From CAZJVD01 sp964549505 (GTDB lineage Bacteria; Bdellovibrionota; UBA1018; CAZJVD01): a stretch of 64,000 bases of DNA. The position numbers and the translations under genes are program-made. Location of the stretch: the NCBI GenBank assembly GCA_964549505.1, contig CAZJVD010000013.1:16799-80798 (forward strand), written 5' to 3'. Shown one piece after another: positions 16,159 to 24,647 of this stretch (its first letter is position 1; every line of letters starts with the position of its first letter). The notes beneath the pieces are model-generated. The model was not told the origin of the DNA. It ran no database searches and saw nothing but the letters and a program-made list of their open reading frames with translations.

Positions 16159-17420
16159 AACCGCTTCGCCTGGAACTCGCTGAGAAGATCCATGCCCATC
16201 GCGATCAAGTAAAGACTTGGTTTCAAGCACAAATCCGCCTCAACACACCGCCGTTTTATTCTTCGATCGACCTGCGTAACGCCGGTTTTAAGATTGGTCC
16301 CGTCGACTGCAACCTATTTCCAGCTGGTTGGAACAACGTGTGCGAGCAGGATCAGAACTCGATCCGCGGCCCTCTACTCAAGCAATTACCTCCAGGAACG
16401 AAGCGCATACTTTTCCTGCCCGAGCTGAACACGCGCAATCCCTTCTATCTCGAAAACGTTGCAAGCTTTGTGGGTTTTCTTGAAAAAGCAGGACTTGAGA
16501 CACGGATCGGCTGGCCGGACCCGTCTCAGACGCACGCCCTCGATCTCGTTTCTCAAAGCGGAAAGAAGTTTCGAGCGGAGCCCTTGGATTTTTCGGATCC
16601 CACGGCGCTCAAGATCGGCGACTGGACTCCCGATGTCATTTTGTTGAATAACGACTTCTCCAGCGGCGAACCCACGTTTCTCAAAACAGTGCAGACGCCG
16701 ATTCTCCCGCCCTACTGGATGGGTTGGTATCGTCGGAAAAAAGGTGCGTTTTTCAAAGCCTATAACAACGCCGTAGCTGATTTTTGCAAGATGATCGCCA
16801 TGGATCCTTGGCCGATCTCGATCGATACGGTTGAAGTCGCGCCCGTTAACTTCAATGAATCGCAAGGACTTGAGAGCGTCGCGCAGACTGTGGATACGAT
16901 GCTCGCGAAAATGCGGGAACAGTATGCACAGCGTTCGATCGATCTCGAACCACAGGTTTTTGTAAAAAGTTATCGCGGCACGTATGGAATGGGTGTTCTC
17001 GTCGTCAAAAAAGGCGAGGACGTGCTGTCGCTGAACCGCCGCGAGAAGAACAAGATGTCCGTTGGCAAAAATCGTTTGGCGATCGATGGCGTGATCGTCC
17101 AAGAAGCGATTCCGACCGACACAAAGTTCGAAGAACGCGCCGCCGAACCTGTTATTTATCTTTTAGGATGTGAGCTCGTAGGCGGATTTTTACGCACGCA
17201 TCGCGATCGCGGTACGGTCGCAAACCTCAACTCCGAGGGAATGATTTTAGAGAAGCTCTGTATGTCGGCACTCGAGTCAGAACTACAGAAAGGAATCGAC
17301 CCTCAGCATCCCCAGCATGACATGCTTCTTAAGCTCGTCGTGGGATCGATTGCGCGACTTTCATCATTAGCCGCTGGGATCGAAATCGCGGCCTCGCGGT
17401 CGCAAACGCGGGTGTCTTAG
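16155..17420 (+). CDS. gshA: Glutamate-cysteine ligase, ferrooxidans/proteobacterial type
   Basis: This 421-residue protein matches the less common gamma-glutamylcysteine synthetase family (TIGR02049 type), which joins glutamate to cysteine with ATP as the first step of glutathione synthesis. Recognisable blocks are FKIGPVDCNLFPAGWNNVCE near residue 45, FVKSYRGTYGMGV near 271 and the ATP-grasp-like end YLLGCELVGGFLRTHRDRGT. The ATG at 16155 overlaps the TPR stop. The following cystathionine genes would supply cysteine. The family call rests on memory of conserved blocks, not on a search. Confidence 0.8.
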   Translation: MKPLRLELAEKIHAHRDQVKTWFQAQIRLNTPPFYSSIDLRNAGFKIGPVDCNLFPAGWNNVCEQDQNSIRGPLLKQLPPGTKRILFLPELNTRNPFYLENVASFVGFLEKAGLETRIGWPDPSQTHALDLVSQSGKKFRAEPLDFSDPTALKIGDWTPDVILLNNDFSSGEPTFLKTVQTPILPPYWMGWYRRKKGAFFKAYNNAVADFCKMIAMDPWPISIDTVEVAPVNFNESQGLESVAQTVDTMLAKMREQYAQRSIDLEPQVFVKSYRGTYGMGVLVVKKGEDVLSLNRREKNKMSVGKNRLAIDGVIVQEAIPTDTKFEERAAEPVIYLLGCELVGGFLRTHRDRGTVANLNSEGMILEKLCMSALESELQKGIDPQHPQHDMLLKLVVGSIARLSSLAAGIEIAASRSQTRVS

Positions 17421-17447
17421 CTCAGTTTCTCGTGTATATTTCTTGCC

Positions 17448-18833
17448 ATGCAGGTATTCAACAATGTCATCGAAACCATCGGAAACACTCCGATCGTTAA
17501 GCTCGGCAAACTCGCTAACGGCCTCGGAGCCAACCTTTACTGCAAGCTCGAGTATCTGAATCCAGGCGGATCCATCAAAGACCGCATTGGATACTGGATG
17601 ATTGAGGACGCCGAAAAGCGCGGCGCTCTGAAACCGGGCGGCACCATCGTTGAATGCACGAGCGGTAACACCGGTTTTGGATTGGCTATCGCGGCAGCGA
17701 TCAAAGGTTACAAATGTGTTTTCGTTTTGCCCGATAAAATGTCGGATGAGAAAATCAAAGCCCTTCGTGCGTTCGGCGCACGCGTCGTGGTCACACCGAC
17801 CGCGGTCGAAGCCGACGATCCGCGCAGTTATTATTCGACAGCACGACGAATCGCACAGGAAACGCCCAACTCCGTGCACTTGCACCAATACAACAACCTC
17901 GCCAATCGCGAATGTCATTACAAAATGACAGGACCAGAAATCCTGCGGCAAATGCCTCAAATCGACGTTTTGGTCGCGGGCATTGGAACCGGCGGAACCA
18001 TTTGTGGAGTCGCAAAGTTTCTAAAAGAGAAAAAACCGAGCGTCCAAGTGATTGCGGTCGATCCCATGGGCTCGCTCGTCTATGAGTATTTTAAAACTGG
18101 AAAGATGGGTCCGACTCATCCCTATGTCGTCGAAGGCATTGGCGAGGACTTCATCCCCGACAACTACGACATGAGCGTGATCGACGACATCGTGCAGGTG
18201 AACGACAAAGAGTCTCACCTCATGACTCGTGAACTGTTGGCGAAAGAAGGCATCTATGCGGGGACTTCGACCGGAGCAGCCGCAGCAGGCATGCTCAAAT
18301 GGGTTCGCTCGCAAGGCGCAAAACTGGCAGGCAAGAATGTTCTGACCATCGCCGTCGACAGTGGCGGTCGTTACTTGTCGAAAGTTTACGATGACGAATG
18401 GATGCGGGAAAAAGGCTACTTCGAAACGCCTGCGATGGGAACCGTGGCCGACCTTCTTGCCGCGCGCGGACCCGCGACGGCACTCATCACTGTGAAACCC
18501 AGCGACAAGGTCAAAGCGGTGATTGATCTCATGAACGACAAAGGCATCAGCCAAGTTCCGATTGTTGACGAACGTGGCTGGGTCAAAGGTATCGCGACTG
18601 AGAAGACGCTACTTGGAAAGCTCTACTCCGGTAAACTGGCACCGTCGAATACGGTCGACACCGCTCTCGATTCGTCGATGGAGTTTGTCCGACTCGAAGA
18701 TCCGATTGAACGCGTTTCAAAAATGATGACAGAAGGAAAAGTTCCGTTGGTCGCCGACCCTAAACAAGACGGGAAGCTATTGGCGATCATCACGAACATC
18801 GACTTACTCAAGTTTCTAGGGGGACGTGCTTGA
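17448..18833 (+). CDS. cbs: Cystathionine beta-synthase with C-terminal CBS pair
   Basis: The 461-residue enzyme condenses serine and homocysteine to cystathionine using pyridoxal phosphate. The catalytic Lys is K44 in NPGGSIKDR. The phosphate-cupping SGNTG lies at residues 72-76 and a glycine loop GTGGT near 180. Residues of about 335-455 form two CBS domains (KPSDKVKAVIDLM, SQVPIVDERGW), as in regulatory CBS enzymes that sense adenosine ligands. No haem-binding N-terminal domain is present. It directly precedes cystathionine gamma-lyase, giving the reverse transsulfuration pair. Confidence 0.92.
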   Translation: MQVFNNVIETIGNTPIVKLGKLANGLGANLYCKLEYLNPGGSIKDRIGYWMIEDAEKRGALKPGGTIVECTSGNTGFGLAIAAAIKGYKCVFVLPDKMSDEKIKALRAFGARVVVTPTAVEADDPRSYYSTARRIAQETPNSVHLHQYNNLANRECHYKMTGPEILRQMPQIDVLVAGIGTGGTICGVAKFLKEKKPSVQVIAVDPMGSLVYEYFKTGKMGPTHPYVVEGIGEDFIPDNYDMSVIDDIVQVNDKESHLMTRELLAKEGIYAGTSTGAAAAGMLKWVRSQGAKLAGKNVLTIAVDSGGRYLSKVYDDEWMREKGYFETPAMGTVADLLAARGPATALITVKPSDKVKAVIDLMNDKGISQVPIVDERGWVKGIATEKTLLGKLYSGKLAPSNTVDTALDSSMEFVRLEDPIERVSKMMTEGKVPLVADPKQDGKLLAIITNIDLLKFLGGRA

Positions 18834-19981
18834 ATACGGAAACGATGGGATTTGGGACACGCGCGATTCACGCCGGGCAACCGCCTGAGAGCACAACCGG
18901 CGCGGTGATGACGCCGATTTTTCAGACTAGCACCTTTGCGCAGAAGTCTCCGGGACAGCATCAAGGTTATGATTACTCTCGCGCCGGAAATCCTACGCGA
19001 ACCGCTTATGAGGCCTGTTTAGCGTCGCTTGAGAACGCGCGATTCGGGATGGCTTTTTCCTCGGGCTTAGCCGCCATCGATGCACTGTTACGACTCTTGA
19101 AATCGGGTGATCATGTTCTGTGCTGTGACGATGTCTACGGCGGAACGTTTCGCTTGTTCACACGTGTTTTTTCGAAGTTTGGTTTGGACTTTAGTTTTGT
19201 CGACATGACGGACCTCGGAAAGATCGAAGCTGCATTCAAACCCAGCACCAAGATGGTTTGGATCGAGTCGCCGACCAACCCGACGCTCAAGATCTGCGAC
19301 ATCCGCGCCGTTACGGAGCTAGCGCGAAAAAAAGGCGCACTCAGTGCCGTTGATAACACCTTCATGAGTCCGTATTTTCAGCAGCCGATTCGCCTCGGCG
19401 CAGATCTATCCATGCACAGCGTGACCAAATACTTGAACGGCCACAGTGATGTCATTGGTGGTGCCATCATGACGGACCACAAAGCGCTCGCTGATGAACT
19501 TCATTTTCTGCAGATGGCTGTCGGAGCCGTACCCGGACCCATGGATTGTTTTCTGGCTATGCGAGGAATCAAAACCCTTCATGTACGCATGGATCGCCAT
19601 GCTGAGAATGCGATGGCGCTCGCCCATTTTCTAGAAAAACATCCGTCGATTGAACGCGTGGTGTATCCGGGGCTGGAAAGTCATCCCCAACACGCGCTCG
19701 CTAAAAAGCAGATGTCGGGCTTCGGCGGTATGATCACAGTTTTTGTGAGAGGCGGGCTCGAGAAAGCACGTACGGTCTTAGAGCGTGTTCGCGTGTTCAC
19801 ACTGGCTGAGAGTCTCGGCGGCGTCGAGAGCTTGATCGAACACCCGGCCATCATGACTCATGCGAGTGTGCCGCCAGAAAATCGTAAGAAGCTTGGGATT
19901 CATGACTCTTTGATTCGCCTGAGTGTCGGTATCGAAGAACTCGGCGATCTGAGAGCCGACCTTGAACAAGCGCTCGAGTGA
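18830..19981 (+). CDS. Cystathionine gamma-lyase / gamma-synthase (trans-sulfuration PLP enzyme)
   Basis: This 383-residue Cys/Met-metabolism PLP enzyme has the Schiff-base Lys at K200 in SVTKYLNGHSD. Family blocks include YDYSRAGNPTR, MAFSSGLAAI and ESLGGVESLIEHPA. Next to cystathionine beta-synthase the likely reaction is cleavage of cystathionine to cysteine, 2-oxobutyrate and ammonia. Gamma-synthase activity cannot be excluded from sequence alone. The TTG start at 18830 overlaps the CBS stop and is preceded by GGGGGA (18819 onward) at good spacing; ATG 18845 is the alternative. Confidence 0.9.
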   Translation: MNTETMGFGTRAIHAGQPPESTTGAVMTPIFQTSTFAQKSPGQHQGYDYSRAGNPTRTAYEACLASLENARFGMAFSSGLAAIDALLRLLKSGDHVLCCDDVYGGTFRLFTRVFSKFGLDFSFVDMTDLGKIEAAFKPSTKMVWIESPTNPTLKICDIRAVTELARKKGALSAVDNTFMSPYFQQPIRLGADLSMHSVTKYLNGHSDVIGGAIMTDHKALADELHFLQMAVGAVPGPMDCFLAMRGIKTLHVRMDRHAENAMALAHFLEKHPSIERVVYPGLESHPQHALAKKQMSGFGGMITVFVRGGLEKARTVLERVRVFTLAESLGGVESLIEHPAIMTHASVPPENRKKLGIHDSLIRLSVGIEELGDLRADLEQALE

Positions 19982-19990
19982 ACTACTGAG

Positions 19991-20521
19991 CTACTCGTCG
20001 CTTATTTCGTAGCAGACATCAACCGAGGCACCTGCGACCGAGATCGGCGATAACTCGTTATGGACTGAGCTATAGACCCATCCTGAATTGATATCTGAGT
20101 CGTTCGACTGAACGATGACCTTCCACGGTGCGCTGCTCATGTCGAGGCTGACGTCATAGAGTGATGTCACGTCAACGCGACTGTAGACCGTGCCGTTGAT
20201 GAAATTCGCACCCACACGCACCCAGTAAGCGCCTATCTCGGCGTACGAAGCCGTGCTCGGAAGATCAAATTCCCAGCGTAGATCGGCAACCGAAAAGACA
20301 TAGTGCGGGTTCTTGAGACTCACACAAGTCATTCCAGGCACAGACGAACCGTTCGAACCCGTGCTTGGACCGAGGAGATCGTCAGGCGTCGAGGCCGCCG
20401 GCTCTCCATTGATCATTCCAAAGAAAGGTTTCTCGTCATTGTAACAGCCCGAAAGTGACGCTGCGAGAAGAGCCCCGCCGATAAGAATTCGATAAGCCAA
20501 CAAACGTTCCATACGCATCAT
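19991..20521 (-). CDS. Predicted lipoprotein, unknown function
   Basis: From ATG 20521 the protein is 176 residues with a signal peptide and lipobox SLSGCYN. A Ser/Gly-rich linker (STGSNGSS) precedes a beta-rich domain containing three or four Cys, among them GMTCVS and DVCYE. It contains alternating hydrophobic strands (VTSLYDVSLDM, PWKVIVQSND). No known family is recognised. It ends 9 bases from the convergent cystathionine lyase gene. Confidence 0.6.
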   Translation of the reverse strand: MMRMERLLAYRILIGGALLAASLSGCYNDEKPFFGMINGEPAASTPDDLLGPSTGSNGSSVPGMTCVSLKNPHYVFSVADLRWEFDLPSTASYAEIGAYWVRVGANFINGTVYSRVDVTSLYDVSLDMSSAPWKVIVQSNDSDINSGWVYSSVHNELSPISVAGASVDVCYEISDE

Positions 20522-20748
20522 AAAACTAAACTCCAAACTCCCCTACCAAACCCACGCCGTGCCAGAGACACGGGTGCTTTCAGTAAGCAAAGCGACAAGT
20601 AGATTTAATTAAAGATAGTGTCGCATTCATGACTCAAATGGTCAACAATCAAGGAGCTTTACCCCCCGGTCGAGACCCATCATAACTATTTGAAATTAAA
20701 TGGATTTCAAGAACACCGCAGGGAACTGTTAAGCTACCTTTACGAAGG
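20522..20748. other. Intergenic stretch with a 7-bp inverted repeat
   Basis: This 227-base AT-rich stretch lies between the 5' end of the lipoprotein gene and the 3' end of the RsbU-like gene. It contains TTGAAAT (20690-20696) and its exact complement ATTTCAA (20704-20710), separated by 7 bases. The hairpin has no U tract, so it may be an operator-like site or a weak terminator. I see no gene here. Confidence 0.4.
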
Positions 20749-21885
20749 TCAAACAGCTTTGAGTTTCGGCGCCTTAGCAGCGATGTCGATGACCATCATG
20801 GAACAATCCTGAGCAGGAATAGGGTCTTCGCGGTTGAGCTGACCCTTAAGCGCCATCATGATCTCATTGAGTACCTGGTCGGGTGTCGCCTTAAAACTCT
20901 TGGTGAGTTCCCGCTCCAGAACCACACGCCCCCCCAGACTCTCAACAACACCATCCGAGAATAGAGCAATCCGGTCACCCTGTTCGAGTACGATCCGCCG
21001 TTCGCGGGCGGGATGAGCGGGCTCGTTCGGGCCAAGGGCTTCGGACTGCAAAGGCAGGTCCTGCACAGTCTTCTTCGCGGCCTTCAGAAGGAGCGCGACC
21101 ATTTTACCTCGTCCGACGTAGCGAAAGATGTGGGTTCGCCGAGAGAAAACGGCATGAAAAACCTGAACGCTGTCCTGAGGCTTTAATGACCGAGCCAGCT
21201 CTTCGTGAACCAACCGGATCACCTCGCTCGTCGGTCGGGGCGAATCCGCAGCCAAGCGACTTGCGATACTCACAAGAACAGAGACCAGGGCGCTCGAAAT
21301 CCCGTAACTCGAGCAATCGGTCATCCATACCGAAAGCTGTGACTTGTCTTTCGACTCGGCGAGATCAAAAAAATCACCCCCGGGCCTAAGGCCAGCGAGA
21401 TAGCGCGAGCTTGCCTGAACACCTCGCATTTTTGGAAACCGTCGCTGCGAGAGCCGAAGCTGAATCGCCTCCATAATCTTAACATCGCCCTGAAGGCGTT
21501 CTCCGAGCCCGGAGGCGTGCTCTGCCAAACGGTCGATCTCCAGGAACGAGAGCGCGCGTTGAACCTGTCGGATCTTTCCAAGCACATCCATGGGTCGGAT
21601 AGGAATCGTGAGAACATCGAGAACCGACGTGTCTGAAAACGCCAGATTCATCATCTCGGTTGCGTCGATGTCTTCTGGATACACAGGAAAAACCCACGCC
21701 CCCAAGGGTAGATGTGACGTCTCGAGAGGCCACTGATCCGTGAAAAGCACGTGCGTACTTGCGGTTTCGTCAATCGTGCGAACCCAGGCCACGTCGGCGA
21801 CGGCGTGAGCTTCGATGATCATCTTAAGCTCGCGCGCCCAGAGCGCATTGCCGGTCCGATCGAGAATCGCGATTTTGAGATGCAT
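20749..21885 (-). CDS. SpoIIE/RsbU-type PP2C phosphatase with response-regulator-like N-terminus
   Basis: This is a 378-residue protein. Residues of about 1-125 are receiver-like (KIAILDR, SVLDVLTIPIRPMDVLGKI) but lack a clear phosphoacceptor block. Residues of about 160-375 form the PPM/SpoIIE serine phosphatase domain, with LRPGGDFFDLAE, the metal-binding WMTDCSSYGISSALVS and ALFSDGVVESLG. Such enzymes dephosphorylate anti-sigma antagonists in partner-switching stress or motility circuits. No partner STAS or kinase gene is adjacent. It overlaps the stop of the upstream outer-membrane gene (TGATG). Confidence 0.85.
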   Translation of the reverse strand: MHLKIAILDRTGNALWARELKMIIEAHAVADVAWVRTIDETASTHVLFTDQWPLETSHLPLGAWVFPVYPEDIDATEMMNLAFSDTSVLDVLTIPIRPMDVLGKIRQVQRALSFLEIDRLAEHASGLGERLQGDVKIMEAIQLRLSQRRFPKMRGVQASSRYLAGLRPGGDFFDLAESKDKSQLSVWMTDCSSYGISSALVSVLVSIASRLAADSPRPTSEVIRLVHEELARSLKPQDSVQVFHAVFSRRTHIFRYVGRGKMVALLLKAAKKTVQDLPLQSEALGPNEPAHPARERRIVLEQGDRIALFSDGVVESLGGRVVLERELTKSFKATPDQVLNEIMMALKGQLNREDPIPAQDCSMMVIDIAAKAPKLKAV

Positions 21886-23000
21886 CAGAAGACCCTTGCT
21901 TGATACTGCATCATGTATTTCAGATCGCGAAATCCATGATACGTCGATGTTGTTTCTTCACTGAAGACAGCTGCGCCAAATTCGGCCGTGGGACTTTTTA
22001 AACCAAATCCAAAAGATGGATAACCGCTGCCGAAACCGGCACGCAAAAACAAACTATCTGCAAAAACAAACTCTGCCCCAAAGGCGGCACGCATAATGGG
22101 TGACGTCGACGACCGATTGGTAAAATCGCGTGCAACGAATGAAAAATTAATATGCGACCGACCCGCAAACTTCACAATCATGTTGAAAGCCGCATCCAAG
22201 GTCATGGGTTCCGAATTCGGTGTGCCTTGATTGGTCGTACTTTGGGAGAGCGGCAGGAGTGAGAATCCATAGAAGCGTAGATTTCCAACATTGCGGGCAA
22301 CCAGATTGAACTCAGGCAGAAACCGAAACGGAAGAATCACGGAGAATGCTACATTGTGCGAGAAACCGGATCCTTCGCGGGCATAGTGGGTGTAACCGAT
22401 ATTGGGGTCGGTCGTGCGAATCGTCTGATCCGCAACTGTTTCGTGAACCCATTGAAGCGAGTAACCGAAACGCAAAATCCCTTGGGCCAGACTAAACCCC
22501 GTCCCAACGGCCGGGATCAACTGGTACTGGGTCCGGTAGTTGATCTCGTTTCCAACCTGCTGGGCTCCCTGCTCCCCCTGCAAAAGCAGTCCCATGGCAA
22601 AACCGCGAAACGAAACGCTTGGAAAGTAATGGCCGCCCAACTTGGGATACTTGCCCGGGTTTTTTGCGAGTTCTGCTTGATAGTTTTGCAAGTTCGGAAA
22701 CTGAAAGAAGTTGAGACCGTTCATTCCAAGAAAATGCGCGTTCATCTTGAGCGCAATATTCATGGGCTCGACTTCAAACTCGGGGCGGGACGCGATTTCG
22801 GCTGGATTGTAAAAGAGAGAACTCGGCCCGTCGTCAGCCAGACCAATAAAACTGTCCCCTAACCCGGCACCACGTGCAGACGTGTACCTGGATCCCGGAA
22901 CGTAATCCTGTCGAGCAATTGATTTGGGTGTGAAGGCCAGAACCCCGAGCACGATCCCACATGCTCCTACGAGTCTGACCCAGGCCGGTCCCTGGCTCAT
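21885..23000 (-). CDS. Outer-membrane beta-barrel protein (PorV/UPF0164-like)
   Basis: From ATG 23000 the protein is 371 residues with a signal peptide (about 1-30). It then has GAGLGDSFIGLADDGPSSLFYNPAEIA, the N-terminal pattern of FadL/PorV-like outer-membrane proteins. The rest has alternating beta strands rich in aromatic residues (RFGYSLQWVHE, HINFSFVARDF) and ends in a terminal aromatic residue. It likely sits in the outer membrane. ATG 23000 is chosen over the longer frame because the signal peptide starts here. Confidence 0.75.
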   Translation of the reverse strand: MSQGPAWVRLVGACGIVLGVLAFTPKSIARQDYVPGSRYTSARGAGLGDSFIGLADDGPSSLFYNPAEIASRPEFEVEPMNIALKMNAHFLGMNGLNFFQFPNLQNYQAELAKNPGKYPKLGGHYFPSVSFRGFAMGLLLQGEQGAQQVGNEINYRTQYQLIPAVGTGFSLAQGILRFGYSLQWVHETVADQTIRTTDPNIGYTHYAREGSGFSHNVAFSVILPFRFLPEFNLVARNVGNLRFYGFSLLPLSQSTTNQGTPNSEPMTLDAAFNMIVKFAGRSHINFSFVARDFTNRSSTSPIMRAAFGAEFVFADSLFLRAGFGSGYPSFGFGLKSPTAEFGAAVFSEETTSTYHGFRDLKYMMQYQARVF

Positions 23001-23148
23001 ACACCCCCTATCGGTTTTTCGACCCGGAAACTTAGGGGAAATGCAAAACCAAGCCGTTGATTTAACACGTGAATCAATAGCTACCGCGACATGGGTGGTA
23101 GGCAGAAACTGCTCAAGGACCGTCAATACCTAACCGATAAAGTAGCGC

Positions 23149-23817
23149 ATGGAACGAAAGAAGCCCAAGCACGAGGTTTCCATTATTCCTGATTGGGGCT
23201 TTGCCGTGGCCGAGACCCTGCTACGCGCTATTCGCGAAAAGGATCCGTACACCTTCGGACACTGCCGCCGTGTAGCTCACATGGCTGCCGAACTTGCGCG
23301 AGCCGCAGGCCTCAGCACTTACGAACAGAAAGTCATCGAAGCTGGAAGTCTGTTCCACGATCTGGGCAAGATGGGAATTCCTGATCAGGTGCTTCTCAAG
23401 CCAGGACGCCTGACGCTCGAAGAAGCTGAACTGATGCGCGCGCACCCTACAAAAAGCGTCGAAATCATCTCGCCGCTCGCTTCCATTCCGTTTTTCAAAG
23501 ACACGATTCCAGGCGTTCAAGACCATCACGAACGGATCGACGGCTTAGGTTATCCGAATAAAATTCCTGGCGACAAAATACCACTCGCGGCGCGGATCAT
23601 CGTCATCGCCGACACGTTCGACGCGATGACCTCGAACCGTCCCTACCGAAAAGCACTCTCTCAGGAGGTCGCGTTCAAGGAACTCAAGACTTTCTCGGGC
23701 CGACAGTTCGACGCTCAGCTGGTCAAAATCTTCCTAGAATCGTATTCGAGCTGGAAACCCTACGGTGACGAGATCACCGATCAGTTCCTCCTGCCGTCTT
23801 ACCGTAAAGTCGCGTAA
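23149..23817 (+). CDS. HD-GYP domain protein (cyclic-di-GMP phosphodiesterase type)
   Basis: This 222-residue protein is nearly all HD-GYP domain. It has the HD pair at H70-D71 (SLFHDLGKMGIPDQ), the metal-binding HHE at 126-128 and GYP at 134-136 (DGLGYP). It carries RIIVIADTFDAMTS and the C-terminal GRQFDAQLVKIF. HD-GYP enzymes hydrolyse c-di-GMP, controlling motility and attachment. There is no receiver or membrane domain, so its input must come from another protein. It sits divergent from the outer-membrane gene and 134 bases before the OmpR-family regulator. Confidence 0.92.
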   Translation: MERKKPKHEVSIIPDWGFAVAETLLRAIREKDPYTFGHCRRVAHMAAELARAAGLSTYEQKVIEAGSLFHDLGKMGIPDQVLLKPGRLTLEEAELMRAHPTKSVEIISPLASIPFFKDTIPGVQDHHERIDGLGYPNKIPGDKIPLAARIIVIADTFDAMTSNRPYRKALSQEVAFKELKTFSGRQFDAQLVKIFLESYSSWKPYGDEITDQFLLPSYRKVA

Positions 23818-23951
23818 AGTGGCGCGGCGAGAAGTTTCCGGTTTCCTAATAAGAATCCCTAAAGTTATAATCCTAAAAGAAAGTTAAATGTTTCGTCAGT
23901 TTTTGACCAATTGCATCAGAAGTACGGCGACGCAGGACTTTCCACGAACAC

Positions 23952-24647
23952 ATGACGACAGCGACTACCCCCCCACGCCCTCGCATTCTCGTGATCGAAG
24001 ACAATCACGACACACGGCGTTTCCTTGAAGTGATGCTCGGAAAAGAGTTCGAGGTGATCTCCGCCGAAAATGGTGTGATCGGGATCGACTTCGCTCGCAA
24101 CAAGACTCCTGATTTGATTCTGCTCGATATCATGCTCCCCATCCTGAGCGGGTATGACACCTGTAGTCTGCTCAAGAAAGATGAGCGGACGCGGCACATT
24201 CCTGTGATTTTTCTGTCCGCTAAGAACACCGTGACCGATATCACGCAGGGACTCACCACCGGCGCTGACGACTACATTCCGAAACCGTTCGACTACAAAG
24301 AACTGCAAGCGCGCGTGAAAGCACGCCTTCGTAAGTCAGCGACGTCAACCAATCAGCCGATTCAAGTCGGCGACCTCAAGATTGATCCGGCAACACGCGA
24401 AGTCGTGTTTGGTGACAAGCCCATCAGTCTGACGTTGACCGAGTTCGATATCTTGAGATTTTTAGCTGCCCGCGCCGGCCAGGTCGTCACGCGCGACGAG
24501 ATTTTGGGTGAAGTCTGGAAAGAGTCCGAGAAAAAAACCAACGACCGAACGATCGATGTCCACGTTCGGGCGCTTCGGAAGAAGATTCCGGCTCTCACAA
24601 AACATATTATTTCGATCTATGGCGTCGGTTATAAATACGAGAAGTAA
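23952..24647 (+). CDS. OmpR/PhoB-family response regulator
   Basis: This 231-residue protein has a receiver domain with acidic pocket IEDNHD, phosphoacceptor D59 in LLDIMLP, a conserved Thr/Ser region and Lys in PKPFDYKEL. A winged-helix DNA-binding domain (about 135-230) contains LTLTEFDILRFLAARAGQVVTRDEIL and the C-terminal VHVRALRKKI. It should bind DNA once phosphorylated. No cognate histidine kinase is adjacent. The downstream TPR-barrel gene overlaps its 3' end by 29 bases and is likely co-transcribed. Confidence 0.93.
   Translation: MTTATTPPRPRILVIEDNHDTRRFLEVMLGKEFEVISAENGVIGIDFARNKTPDLILLDIMLPILSGYDTCSLLKKDERTRHIPVIFLSAKNTVTDITQGLTTGADDYIPKPFDYKELQARVKARLRKSATSTNQPIQVGDLKIDPATREVVFGDKPISLTLTEFDILRFLAARAGQVVTRDEILGEVWKESEKKTNDRTIDVHVRALRKKIPALTKHIISIYGVGYKYEK

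Noticed and set aside
16386..17102. 238-codon minus-strand frame
   Set aside because: It is antisense to the glutamate-cysteine ligase gene, which carries the family blocks.
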